Positions 17,789-25,001 of a stretch of 29,813 bases of DNA are shown piece by piece. The stretch is from a virus, in the IMG/VR virus record IMGVR_UViG_3300009149_000185, positions 1-29,813 of that record; one strand, 5' to 3'. Position numbers and translations under genes: made by a program. Below the pieces are notes generated by a model that worked only from the letters and a program-made list of their open reading frames with translations, had not been told where the DNA came from and did no database searches. Within the stretch, counting starts at the first letter, position 1; the number at the start of each line of letters is the position of its first letter.

Positions 17789-17796
17789 TATTTATT
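17789..17796 (-). promoter_or_regulatory. Late-promoter-like motif between the terminator and the gp15-like gene
   Basis: Minus-strand AATAAATA (extended AATAAATATAG) ends 29 nt before the ATG at 17759 and directly follows the U-tract of a strong terminator. This terminator-then-promoter arrangement makes it one of the best placed members of the motif set. Confidence 0.6.
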
Positions 17797-17801
17797 ATCA
17801 T

Positions 17802-17834
17802 AAAAAAATATCCCCGACGATAATCATCGGGGAT
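17802..17834 (-). terminator. Rho-independent terminator of the dCMP deaminase operon
   Basis: The stem ATCCCCGA pairs with TCGGGGAT (17810-17817 with 17827-17834), with partial extra pairing in the loop. On the minus strand it is followed by TATTTTTTTA. It lies 71 nt after the stop of the CxxC protein gene. It ends leftward transcripts from the sigma70-like promoter near 20500. Confidence 0.9.
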
Positions 17835-17905
17835 CAAGAAAATAGTTTCGGAGAGGGAATCTTTTATTGTGCGTTTTAAATCCTATGAAGATAGCATCTA
17901 TTGAT

Positions 17906-18238
17906 TTATTCCCCATCCTCAATATTATTTAGGGTCTCAGACACATCTTTTTGAGGCGTTTCTTCATTTTCTACATCTTTTTCTAAATCATTTGCAATCT
18001 GTATAAGTTGCTCTGTTGGGACAGGTACACAGTCTAATTCATATGCCTTAGATGCTTCTCTAGTCATCTGTGCGAGAATTGGATATTCGCATGATATCTC
18101 TTTTGCTGCAGCGTTTAATTCTCCAATTGCAAACCACTTGTGGATAGGATAAGCAAATCCAATGTTTGCTTCGTCCTCAAACACCATTGCAGTTGCAACA
18201 TGTTTACGATAACAATTAAGACATGCAATCTGTGCCAT
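17906..18238 (-). CDS. Conserved-looking small CxxC protein (110 aa), function unknown
   Basis: I do not recognise a function. The protein starts MAQIACLNCYRKHVATAMVF, with a CxxC and nearby KH that could bind a metal or be redox-active. The segment YPIHKWFAIGELNAAAKEIS (30-49) is helical and followed by a Cys (C50). The last 30 residues are acidic and probably disordered (NDLEKDVENEETPQKDVSET). Its ATG overlaps the stop of the 447-residue gene as TAATG and has GAGGAAAG upstream, so the two are translationally coupled. It is the last gene of the operon, ahead of the terminator. Confidence 0.7.
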   Translation of the reverse strand: MAQIACLNCYRKHVATAMVFEDEANIGFAYPIHKWFAIGELNAAAKEISCEYPILAQMTREASKAYELDCVPVPTEQLIQIANDLEKDVENEETPQKDVSETLNNIEDGE

Positions 18239-19581
18239 TATCTACTTTCCTCTAAACTCTTGAGTGCATCCTCTAAACCTCTCACCTTAGTGTCTCTAGA
18301 TACAGCACCCGCCCATGTAGCACAATGCTTTCCTCTCATTGATCCAATACTACCTCTTATCTCATCTTCTGTCATTGTGGCAATCAACTTTCCATTTACG
18401 TCTAAAAAGTCTTTAATAAGAAAAGAATCAGATACTGACTCAAAAACAAACGTTCGACCATTGCCTAATATCTTCGAGTAGTTATCAGCAATCTTATTAG
18501 CATTGAACTTACCTATAGGAAAATGATCTTCATCAACAACTCGATCCCCGTCCTTTTCATTCTTATATTGATAAAGCATTACTGGAGATTCTGGTTCTGG
18601 ATCATTCTTATACACAGATGCATCTTGATCATACTTCTGAGTCATATCTATCATGAATCTCAAGAAATCATTTCCATCAGTACCCTTGGGTGCAGCAACA
18701 AAGAGAGATCTCTCACCTATGTCTTGTTTGTTACCACCTTCATCTGTTTCAACCCAACGTCCGTCCAGTTCCCAGAATCCGTAACCTTGTTTTCTAATAT
18801 CTCTTTTTAGTTTCCTATTGATTGCCTCGTTCGTCTTCTCGTCATTCTCTCCACGATATCCAGTAATGATTCCCCAAACAAATCCTTTTTGATTTGCCAT
18901 CTGCCAAACACGTGACAACTTTTCTTCGTTGAGCGCACGTTTATTCTTCTCAATTGAATAATTGACAGATGTATCTTCAAACAGATTTTGAATATCTACA
19001 TCTTTATAATACCCATGTTTTCTGAGTTTATCTTGAACTTTGATTGTTAATTCGTCATTGAATGATATATCATAGATTGGGCGATTGGAACCATCCCAAT
19101 TCTCATCCTCTAGGAATCCCTCATCAGCGTAACTCTTTAGATATTCATCGGGATCAATTGACTGACTCGACTTAGTTGCGAGGTTATCAACTTTAAGAGT
19201 CCATGATGTGGCAAGTAGTTTTGCAAGACTCTTAGTATCTGGAGTGAGTTTGTTAAATGTTTTACCCTTATCCTTGAATGCTTGGATAAGGTCAGCGATA
19301 GCACCAAGTGCTTCCTGAAGTTTTCTCTTTCGTGCTGATAGTTGAATCGTTACGAAGTTTTGCCAATCGCGAATTCGGACTTGCCCAGATTCAACAGCAA
19401 GTCTTTTTATCTCTTCTTCATTCTTAGCATTCACTGGAAGATCTTCGAGCGCTTCTTGTGCTGCCCAATGTAGATCTAATGCTTCTTGTATCTTTGGTAT
19501 CTTAATGTCATGCTCATGTCGATTGATCTCAACGCCGACATTATTATCTGGGTTATACCAATATCCTGCACCTTGTGCCAT
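18238..19581 (-). CDS. Phage protein with a DUF3293-like C-terminal domain
   Basis: This is a 447-residue soluble protein. Residues about 218-395 look like a DUF3293-type domain as found in phage and bacterial proteins. The pattern is GFVWGIITGYRGEN, then INRKLKRDIRKQGYGFWELD, GRWVE, then ERSLFVAAPKG, then FLRFMIDMTQKYDQDASVYK and GRTFVFESV. The biochemical role of that domain is not known to me. The N-terminus (GYWYNPDNNVGVEINRHEHD, then SGQVRIRDWQNFVTIQL) resembles a small recurrent phage module beginning W-Y-P and including a V-R-I/L-R strand. The middle (100-215) is helical. It lies 3 nt after dCMP deaminase and overlaps the next gene by one base, within the operon driven by a host-like promoter, so it is probably an early or middle protein rather than a virion protein. 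Confidence 0.72.
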   Translation of the reverse strand: MAQGAGYWYNPDNNVGVEINRHEHDIKIPKIQEALDLHWAAQEALEDLPVNAKNEEEIKRLAVESGQVRIRDWQNFVTIQLSARKRKLQEALGAIADLIQAFKDKGKTFNKLTPDTKSLAKLLATSWTLKVDNLATKSSQSIDPDEYLKSYADEGFLEDENWDGSNRPIYDISFNDELTIKVQDKLRKHGYYKDVDIQNLFEDTSVNYSIEKNKRALNEEKLSRVWQMANQKGFVWGIITGYRGENDEKTNEAINRKLKRDIRKQGYGFWELDGRWVETDEGGNKQDIGERSLFVAAPKGTDGNDFLRFMIDMTQKYDQDASVYKNDPEPESPVMLYQYKNEKDGDRVVDEDHFPIGKFNANKIADNYSKILGNGRTFVFESVSDSFLIKDFLDVNGKLIATMTEDEIRGSIGSMRGKHCATWAGAVSRDTKVRGLEDALKSLEESR

Positions 19582-19584
19582 GTC

Positions 19585-20097
19585 CTATTCCTTATAGTAT
19601 AATAAATTCACTTTTGCCTCCATCATCATTTTTTGAGAAATAACCATATCATCATACCAACGTTCGTTCCAATATCTTTCTTTCTCTTCTTGATCTCTAG
19701 CATCGATAATAACTTCTATGATACCAGATTGGATGATTGCTCTTGTACATCTTGCACACGGGATCCAATCGACAAATATGCGAGACTCATCCAATGCAAC
19801 TCCGTGTCGTGCCGCATTATATATTGCATTCCGCTCCGCATGCTCAGTCCACATATATTTATCAGGGCGAGAATGTCTTTTGTTTATTTCTTTTATCATA
19901 TTTTTCTTAACATGTCGGTGAGATGTACCATTAATGTCTGATAGTGATTCATAAACACCTCTCGGAAACCCATTATATCCGGTCGAGAGGATGTTATGAT
20001 GTTTACCAACGATGACTGCTCCAACTTTAGTCGCACGATCCTTTGATTTTCCACTAATAACACACAACATGTTGATAAAGTATGCGTTCCAGTTCAT
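19585..20097 (-). CDS. Deoxycytidylate (dCMP) deaminase
   Basis: This 170-residue enzyme of the cytidine/dCMP deaminase fold converts dCMP to dUMP and so feeds phage dTTP synthesis. The zinc site is complete: H86-A-E88 in TEHAERNAIYNAARHG, with E88 the proton shuttle, and C114-x-x-C117 in WIPCARCTRAIIQSGI. The start (SKDRATKVGAVIVGKHH, then STGYNGFPRGV) is the usual dCMP deaminase substrate-loop region. Between the YNGFPRGV region and the zinc site there is a basic segment (HRHVKKNMIKEINKRHSRPD). It is shorter than T4 Cd (193 residues). Its ATG overlaps the upstream stop as TAATG. It is cytoplasmic and expressed with nucleotide-metabolism-era genes. Confidence 0.92.
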   Translation of the reverse strand: MNWNAYFINMLCVISGKSKDRATKVGAVIVGKHHNILSTGYNGFPRGVYESLSDINGTSHRHVKKNMIKEINKRHSRPDKYMWTEHAERNAIYNAARHGVALDESRIFVDWIPCARCTRAIIQSGIIEVIIDARDQEEKERYWNERWYDDMVISQKMMMEAKVNLLYYKE

Positions 20098-20285
20098 TAT
20101 TTATCCTCAATCAATGCACTTGCAGCAGATAATGCTGCGTCAATAGTTTCACCATACGATATTGGATCAAGCGACCCGTCTGCATACATGCGTCCGACAC
20201 AATATTCAATATTACCAGAATATGGATTCTTGTGTCTGGTTATAATCAATTTGTTATTCTCAATCATGCTTCTGTAGTTATCCAT
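20097..20285 (-). CDS. Small hypothetical protein (62 aa)
   Basis: The start is taken at the ATG at 20285 (MDNYRSMIENNKLIITRHKN), which has AAGGATA 6 nt upstream. A longer reading of the same frame to 20435 would overlap the preceding gene almost completely and is not credible. The protein is predicted to be two or three beta strands followed by a C-terminal helix (GETIDAALSAASALIEDK). The pattern of strands around NPYSGNIEYCVGRMYADGSL resembles small phage proteins of unknown role. It overlaps the previous gene by 8 nt and the deaminase start by one base, so it is translated as part of the operon. Confidence 0.65.
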   Translation of the reverse strand: MDNYRSMIENNKLIITRHKNPYSGNIEYCVGRMYADGSLDPISYGETIDAALSAASALIEDK

Positions 20286-20448
20286 CGACATTATCCTTAA
20301 AAATGAGCGCAATGTTAACAATTTCGCTATATACGTCCTGAGTTGGTTGAATAATTTTGAGAGCGTCCATGGCGGCATCAGCGAGTTCTGTAGCGCTAGA
20401 ATAGTGTTCCTGATACATTTCCATCCAATTCTCAATAGTTCTGTGCAT
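20278..20448 (-). CDS. Small hypothetical protein (56 aa), first gene of the deaminase operon
   Basis: The start at 20448 (MHRTIENWMEMYQEHYSSAT) has AAAGGTC 7 nt upstream. The frame continues upstream to 20664, but that part runs through the promoter and into the opposite-strand gene. The protein is 56 residues, acidic and probably helical throughout (ELADAAMDALKIIQPTQDVY, then NIALIFKDN). No membrane segment or motif is visible. With a leader of about 34 nt behind the sigma70-like promoter, it would be the most strongly expressed early product here. Small leading genes like this in phages often encode host-takeover factors, but nothing in the sequence shows that. Confidence 0.62.
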   Translation of the reverse strand: MHRTIENWMEMYQEHYSSATELADAAMDALKIIQPTQDVYSEIVNIALIFKDNVDG

Positions 20449-20488
20449 TAATAGACCTTTCAGTAGGTAAATTGTTAATCTTATGTAT

Positions 20489-20516
20489 ATTATACCATCT
20501 AAATACGTATAGTCAA
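20489..20516 (-). promoter_or_regulatory. Strong sigma70-like promoter for the leftward deaminase operon
   Basis: On the minus strand: -35 TTGACT (20516-20511), 16-nt spacer, -10 TATAAT (20494-20489) preceded by TGG, which makes an extended -10. The predicted start of transcription is near 20482, about 34 nt before the first gene. It is the only near-consensus sigma70 promoter I noticed in the window and it lacks the late motif on this strand, so I infer early expression by host polymerase. Confidence 0.8.
20498..20505 (+). promoter_or_regulatory. Late-promoter-like motif for the rightward cassette, inside the leftward promoter
   Basis: Plus-strand TCTAAATA ends 54 nt before the ATG at 20560. 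It lies between the -35 and -10 of the opposite sigma70-like promoter, so rightward late initiation would occlude leftward early initiation. No better promoter for the plus-strand pair is visible in the 111-nt divergent region. The call is tentative. Confidence 0.35.
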
Positions 20517-20559
20517 TAGATAATTCATTATTTTTTACGTCCGATAATAAGGAGAGAAT

Positions 20560-21180
20560 ATGGTTGTATCTAGGGTATTGAATGAAGAATTTGTTATTGA
20601 ACGGAACGCAGGATGGGAAGAAATCCTGGAAACGCTTGTACGTAAGATTACGGGGGCGCAGCAAGGTAATGTCCTAGCAGGCGTTAATTTTGAGAATGAT
20701 CTATTCAAAATGAAGATGCATGTCTTTGGGCAATGTGGATGCGTCTATGGTGAATCTTACAAAGAATTCTCTAAATCACACACACATTCAATAGAATGCT
20801 TCCACACTAACTGGCAAGAGATCCAGGACGCATTTAAATCGCATCCCAAATATCACACTTCACTAATTCTTAAAACAGAGCGGATGAATATGGAAAGACA
20901 ACTCTGTCAGAAATATCGTATACCTTATAAGGGTGGTGGCGAATACATTGAAAATATGTGTACATGTAGTTTTCAAAAACAATGGAAAGAATTAGATATT
21001 GAACATGAAGAATCATGCGACAAGACATCTCCAAACTTTATACACAAACCAACAGATTATAAAATTTGGTGGCATAAAAAGTTTTTTAGGAATGCACATT
21101 CCAATTATCGCATAGAATCTGGCGAATTTAAGAAAATAATCAAGGAATGTACAAAAAGTCTGAACCCTCGAACATTTTAG
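20560..21180 (+). CDS. Conserved-looking Cys/His-rich phage protein, function unknown
   Basis: This 206-residue protein has a good ribosome binding site (AAGGAGAG, 5 nt from the ATG). It contains two similar putative metal-binding motifs: C-G-C, then 14 residues, then HSIEC, and C-T-C, then 12 residues, then HEESC. Both read C-x-C-x(12-14)-H-x3-C. The C-terminus, PNFIHKPTDYKIWWHKKFFR followed by a helix EFKKIIKECTKSL, resembles a family of hypothetical proteins I associate with many tailed phages (PNF-x-H-x-PTG-x-x-I-x-WYK). A zinc-binding, possibly nucleic-acid-related role is inferred. It is the first gene of the plus-strand pair, 40 nt before the membrane repeat protein, and transcribed divergently from the deaminase operon. 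Confidence 0.72.
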   Translation: MVVSRVLNEEFVIERNAGWEEILETLVRKITGAQQGNVLAGVNFENDLFKMKMHVFGQCGCVYGESYKEFSKSHTHSIECFHTNWQEIQDAFKSHPKYHTSLILKTERMNMERQLCQKYRIPYKGGGEYIENMCTCSFQKQWKELDIEHEESCDKTSPNFIHKPTDYKIWWHKKFFRNAHSNYRIESGEFKKIIKECTKSLNPRTF

Positions 21181-21220
21181 ACATTAGTATAGTTAAACGC
21201 CTATTTTGGAAGGAAATTTT

Positions 21221-22720
21221 ATGGACGAGTACGATTGTGGTGATCAAGAGGAAATGGAAGAGGTTACGCTTACTGCTGCGTTATCTGCACAATGGAATGC
21301 AACTTCGTGGTATGTTGGTTCTGTAGGAGTTCACTCAATATTATTCCTACTCTTATTACTATTACCAGTGCCATCAAGACAACCACAAGAACGTCGTATT
21401 GTTATCGTAACAGACATTGTAGAGCAAATTATCGAAGAAAAGGTTGAGGATGAACCAGAAATTGAAAAGATAGTCAACCCTATCCAAGAAGTAGACCCAA
21501 CCATCACAACCGATGAGGTTGTTATAAACACAACAGACATAGAGATATCCGACACATTTGAAACTGTAGATGATATGGATGACAAGTCTGCACTTGGTGA
21601 CCCCAATAACATCTCTGACGTTGATTCTGAGTTCGTTGGAGTGCCTGCTCTTATGGGAGTCGGGGCGACTGGGGGTAATGGTGGTGGTGGTCGCTTTGGG
21701 ACTCGCACTGGTGGTGGGAAGTCTGGTCGTACTCGCCAGGGTGGTGGAGGTAAAGATACTCAAAATAGTGTCACTAGTGCCCTAAGGTGGTTAGCAGCAC
21801 ATCAGGAGTACGATGGGCGTTGGGACTGTAAAAAATATGGTGGTGGTAATCATGGTGGTGATGATTGCGTCGTAACGTCTCTTGCGCTCCTTGCATTCCT
21901 TGGCGACGGAAATTCGTCTAGATTCGGCAAATATCGATCTAATGTGAAAAAAGCGACTGAATGGTTGGTTTCTCAACAAAAGGGTGGTCACATTGGTCCA
22001 CACCGCTATGTCTCTGCTCTAACCACCATGGCACTAGTTGAGTCGTATGGTATGAGTAATGACCGAAAAATGCGTGAAATTGCCCAAATGTGCACAAATT
22101 GGGTCGTAAGTTCACAAAACACCACTGGTGCTTGGGATTACAGTCCAAAGTCAAAAAGAAGCGACACATCAGTCTCTGGATGGTGGATCATGGCAATGAA
22201 GTCTGCCAAGACAGTTGGTCTAAAAATGCCTCCTGAGACTAATTATAAGGCGTTGGAGTACATTCGCAAGGCAACAACCGAAACGTCCGGTAGGACTTCT
22301 TATTCGTCCACTGGTGACGCAATTAAGCAGGGTGGTGGGTCGAATAGAATGTCTGCAGTTGCCCTCACCTGTCTCCAATTTCTGGGTCAACCGAAGAATG
22401 ATAAGCAAGTTGTCGGATGTGCCAAGACGACACTTAAATACCTCCCAGAACCAGACAAGTTTGATTTTTATCTCTGGTACTACGAAGCACTTGGGTTCTT
22501 TCAAATGGGTGTAAAATCACCATATTGGAAAACTTTTAACCCTAAAATGAAAGAATCCCTACTATCCACACAAGTGAACGTAGGGACATATGAAGAGAAT
22601 AAAGGTTCATGGAATCCTGACACAGACAAATACGGACCATCGTGGGGAAGAGTCGGTCAAACTGCCCTCGGAGCGCTAATGTTGGAAATTTACTATCGTT
22701 ATGAAGAAGTTAAACGTTAA
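21221..22720 (+). CDS. Membrane-anchored prenyltransferase/squalene-cyclase-repeat protein of PVC-bacterial type
   Basis: The start is the ATG at 21221, with GGAAGGA upstream; a TTG at 21206 would put the ribosome binding site inside the gene. The 499-residue protein has a short acidic cytoplasmic N-terminus and a membrane helix at about 29-50 (HSILFLLLLLLPVP). An acidic, Thr/Ile-rich stalk (52-145) and a Gly/Arg-rich hinge (147-177) follow. An alpha-alpha toroid begins near 182: SALRWLAAHQEYDGRWDC, VTSLALLAFLGDG, SALTTMALVESYGM, TNWVVSSQNTTGAWDY, SDTSVSGWWIMAMKSAKTVG, LWYYEALGFFQMG, GSWNPDTDKYG, GRVGQTALGALMLEIYYRY. This matches a membrane-anchored family known mainly from Planctomycetota and relatives. 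The cyclase DXDD acid motif is absent, so binding rather than catalysis is likely. The toroid should face the periplasm. It is probably host-derived cargo. Confidence 0.85.
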   Translation: MDEYDCGDQEEMEEVTLTAALSAQWNATSWYVGSVGVHSILFLLLLLLPVPSRQPQERRIVIVTDIVEQIIEEKVEDEPEIEKIVNPIQEVDPTITTDEVVINTTDIEISDTFETVDDMDDKSALGDPNNISDVDSEFVGVPALMGVGATGGNGGGGRFGTRTGGGKSGRTRQGGGGKDTQNSVTSALRWLAAHQEYDGRWDCKKYGGGNHGGDDCVVTSLALLAFLGDGNSSRFGKYRSNVKKATEWLVSQQKGGHIGPHRYVSALTTMALVESYGMSNDRKMREIAQMCTNWVVSSQNTTGAWDYSPKSKRSDTSVSGWWIMAMKSAKTVGLKMPPETNYKALEYIRKATTETSGRTSYSSTGDAIKQGGGSNRMSAVALTCLQFLGQPKNDKQVVGCAKTTLKYLPEPDKFDFYLWYYEALGFFQMGVKSPYWKTFNPKMKESLLSTQVNVGTYEENKGSWNPDTDKYGPSWGRVGQTALGALMLEIYYRYEEVKR

Positions 22721-24248
22721 AGGTTAAAATGTCTTGCATGTAGACAGTATCAGCAAGAAAACATACCCAACCAACCGAAACAACACAGTCATCGTTAGAT
22801 CCATCCTCTGCTTGCCAGCGGCAATTGCCAGCAGAGGACTTTTTTTCTACATAGGTTAAGCATTCATTAATGGTAGTTTGATCACTCAAATGTAATCTAA
22901 ACGTTTCTGCATAATCTTTGATAGCATTCACCATCTTGTTCTTAGTACTTCTGTTTGAGTTGACACCCGCTGCGATTGACCCACCAGATGCATCCGGATG
23001 ATAGTACGTATTCTCCCAATAATATTCTTGAGTCATCTTATCGGCAAACGATTGTCCAATACCATTGTTCTCTAAGATCAGATGTGGTTCACCCCAAGTA
23101 GGTAGAACCTCAAACGTATAATCTACAAAGTTTGGAATATTGATTAAGTTTGATCTAAATATTGCTGCTTGCCATAAATCTGTAATAATGGCATCTGGCA
23201 CGTCTTCTGCCTTCCGTTCGTAAATTTTATGATCATCCAGGTTAGGTTCCCGCCAGTCCATCTCAAACAGGTTTAAAACCGAATAGTCATTACCACTCCC
23301 AGTTGCAACATCAACAGACGCAATGTATGTTTTCAGCGGATTATATTCTCTATAGACACGATAGAATCCATTATGAATAGAAACCTCTTGGAGGATTGGT
23401 TTTGCGACCATCTCTTTCAATGCATCAGCGCCAATGATTGTTGTTTGTGATCCAATGAAGTTATTACCATACTCTGAGTTGAAAGCGATGAGACCGATAT
23501 CGGAGATCATTGCTTCTTTCCACTCAGGTGTACTATATTCAGGAACTTCCCAATAGTCTACCCTACATGGTACATAGGTGTTTGTTTTATCTATAGCACC
23601 CTTCCATAATGAATGGAATAGGTTCCCAACACCTCTTGCCGTAGAAGTCACAACAAGTTTCTCACCCTTAGAAATTGTAGGATAGTTTGCTCTATAGAAC
23701 TCACGTGCCAAGTTCTCTGCAATAAGAGCACATTCATCAATATACAGGAACGAAACAGATTCACCAGCGATAGCATCTTTAGATGTCGCAGCAGAGAATA
23801 TTTTAGAACCGTTCTCAAATTTGATTGTGTGGGCATTGTATTCCGTCACACCCAATTTCATCCAATCTGGTAAGTGCTCAAACGCCGTCTTAACGTCGCT
23901 CAAAATACTCATTGATTTGGAATCTTTGTTAGCGAGAATAGCACAGCATTTGTATGGTGTAAACATTGCGTAGTGAAGGATAATAAGAGCAATTGCAGTC
24001 GTTTTTCCGCACTGTCTTGGGGCGAGGATAATCGACTGCCTATTGTTAATAACAGTATCAATGATTCTATTTTGGAAATTATATAGACTTGCTTTGATCT
24101 TACCATGTGTTGGATGAACGACATAGCAGTAATTATCACAAAAGTATTTAACATCCGTCTTACACTTATACATTTCATCAAGCATATCTCTAGTAAACTC
24201 AATTTGTCTACCAGGATCGGGAATGAGACTATTCTGTTTCTTCGCCAT
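22710..24248 (-). CDS. terL: Terminase large subunit, T4 gp17-like ATPase-nuclease
   Basis: This is a 512-residue DNA-packaging motor. The start at 24248 (MAKKQNSLIPDPG) has TAGGAG 6 nt upstream; an ATG two codons earlier is too close to it. The ATPase has Walker A LAPRQCGKTT (about 75-84), Walker B FLYIDECA (167-174) and coupling motif STARG (202-206). The RNase-H-like nuclease has SVDVATGSGNDYS (first Asp about 313), LILENNGIG (Glu about 392) and NDDCVVSVGW (Asp 486/487), matching the gp17 D-E-D triad. It is shorter than T4 gp17 (610). It overlaps the upstream gene by 20 nt. Its last codons overlap the convergent plus-strand gene by 11 bp, and the codons for about 470-485 also form the plus-strand terminator. 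Confidence 0.96.
   Translation of the reverse strand: MAKKQNSLIPDPGRQIEFTRDMLDEMYKCKTDVKYFCDNYCYVVHPTHGKIKASLYNFQNRIIDTVINNRQSIILAPRQCGKTTAIALIILHYAMFTPYKCCAILANKDSKSMSILSDVKTAFEHLPDWMKLGVTEYNAHTIKFENGSKIFSAATSKDAIAGESVSFLYIDECALIAENLAREFYRANYPTISKGEKLVVTSTARGVGNLFHSLWKGAIDKTNTYVPCRVDYWEVPEYSTPEWKEAMISDIGLIAFNSEYGNNFIGSQTTIIGADALKEMVAKPILQEVSIHNGFYRVYREYNPLKTYIASVDVATGSGNDYSVLNLFEMDWREPNLDDHKIYERKAEDVPDAIITDLWQAAIFRSNLINIPNFVDYTFEVLPTWGEPHLILENNGIGQSFADKMTQEYYWENTYYHPDASGGSIAAGVNSNRSTKNKMVNAIKDYAETFRLHLSDQTTINECLTYVEKKSSAGNCRWQAEDGSNDDCVVSVGWVCFLADTVYMQDILTFNV
22805..22847 (+). terminator. Plus-strand terminator embedded in the terminase coding sequence
   Basis: CCTCTGCT (22805-22812) pairs with AGCAGAGG (22830-22837). 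The loop contains a further short hairpin (TGCC-AGC-GGCA), and ACTTTTTTTC follows. This is a standard rho-independent terminator reading rightward, 85 nt past the stop of the membrane repeat protein. The same bases encode KKSSAGNCRW in the terminase on the other strand. Confidence 0.72.
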
Positions 24249-24915
24249 CGTCATCTCCTATTACGTGTGCCTCTTGGATATTTTCAATACCTTTGCTACC
24301 ATTGATGATTTCCAATATATCATTAGCACTACCAACAGCAATGACATTAGTATTGGACGGACCAGTCTCTGCGATCTTTTCTTTGATATCAATCTCACGT
24401 TTCTTGAGGTCTGCTTTGTATTTCTGAATTTCAAGATGAGTTCTCTCGTTATCGAGTTTTGCTTTTCTATATTGAATCTCTCCAATATCGCGAAGCATCT
24501 CAGCAACCTTACCCATAGTGTCGTTAATAGATGTAACAACTTTATCGTGGTAACCTGCTTGGGCGAGACAATTCTCTAGATGGTCTAGTAGATTGATGCC
24601 TCGCTCAGCGAGTAAAGCAAAGATCATCTTTGCCTTCTCTTCTTCATTGTGAAGAGGTTCAAACGTGATGTTTCCAACATCGTCTACACGCTTGACTTTC
24701 TCGCCAAGTTTTTCTTGGATTTGTTTGAGTGCGTTGATAGGTATGTGTACTGGTTCATCTTGTTCAATAGTCGATGGAACATATCCATCGCCAAGAACAC
24801 CCAAGACATCAATGATACTACATCCATTCTGTGCTTGCGCATCTTCCATCAACTTCTTGGCATCTTTGATACCATCATCCACTTTTTTCTTATCTTCGTT
24901 ACGAGGTCTGCCCAT
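24229..24915 (-). CDS. Putative terminase small subunit (gp16-like position)
   Basis: I place the start at the ATG at 24915 (MGRPRNEDKKKVDDGIKDAK), which has GGAG 6 nt upstream. The frame runs on to 24945, but those codons lie in a probable untranslated hairpin region. The 228-residue protein is strongly helical. A charged coiled coil runs over about residues 155-195 (LDNERTHLEIQKYKADLKKR, EIDIKEKIAE). The tail is acidic (DDDGEETE). A G-R-P-R start and a central coiled coil are typical of small terminase subunits, and the gene overlaps terL by 20 nt in the normal order. No helix-turn-helix is obvious. T4 gp16 is 164 residues. Function rests on position and helical character. Confidence 0.65.
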   Translation of the reverse strand: MGRPRNEDKKKVDDGIKDAKKLMEDAQAQNGCSIIDVLGVLGDGYVPSTIEQDEPVHIPINALKQIQEKLGEKVKRVDDVGNITFEPLHNEEEKAKMIFALLAERGINLLDHLENCLAQAGYHDKVVTSINDTMGKVAEMLRDIGEIQYRKAKLDNERTHLEIQKYKADLKKREIDIKEKIAETGPSNTNVIAVGSANDILEIINGSKGIENIQEAHVIGDDDGEETE

Positions 24916-25001
24916 AATATACTCCAAATAAAAACACCCCACCACAATCGTCGGGAGAGAAAAACGACCATAGCAGGGTGCTAAGATTTATCAGAATATT
25001 T

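Noticed and set aside
20286-20435. Longer N-terminal extension of the 62-residue protein
   Set aside because: It overlaps the 56-residue gene almost entirely and has no ribosome binding site. The ATG at 20285 has AAGGATA at proper spacing.
20449-20664. Longer N-terminal extension of the 56-residue protein
   Set aside because: It runs through the sigma70-like promoter and into the opposite-strand gene. The ATG at 20448 has AAAGGTC upstream.
21331-21763. Minus-strand frames of 125 and 129 codons opposite the membrane repeat protein
   Set aside because: They are antisense shadows of the stalk and Gly-rich hinge codons, with no ribosome binding sites.
24935-24980. Possible terminator hairpin between the lipoprotein and small terminase genes
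   Set aside because: CACCC pairs with GGGTG and GTCG with CGAC around large internal loops, followed on the minus strand by TTTTTATTT. The stem is too interrupted to call a terminator, though it argues against translation of the longer terminase small-subunit frame.
24985-24992. GATAAATC on the minus strand upstream of the small terminase gene
   Set aside because: One base short of the late motif and 69 nt from the start, ahead of the hairpin above. It is too weak to list as a promoter.
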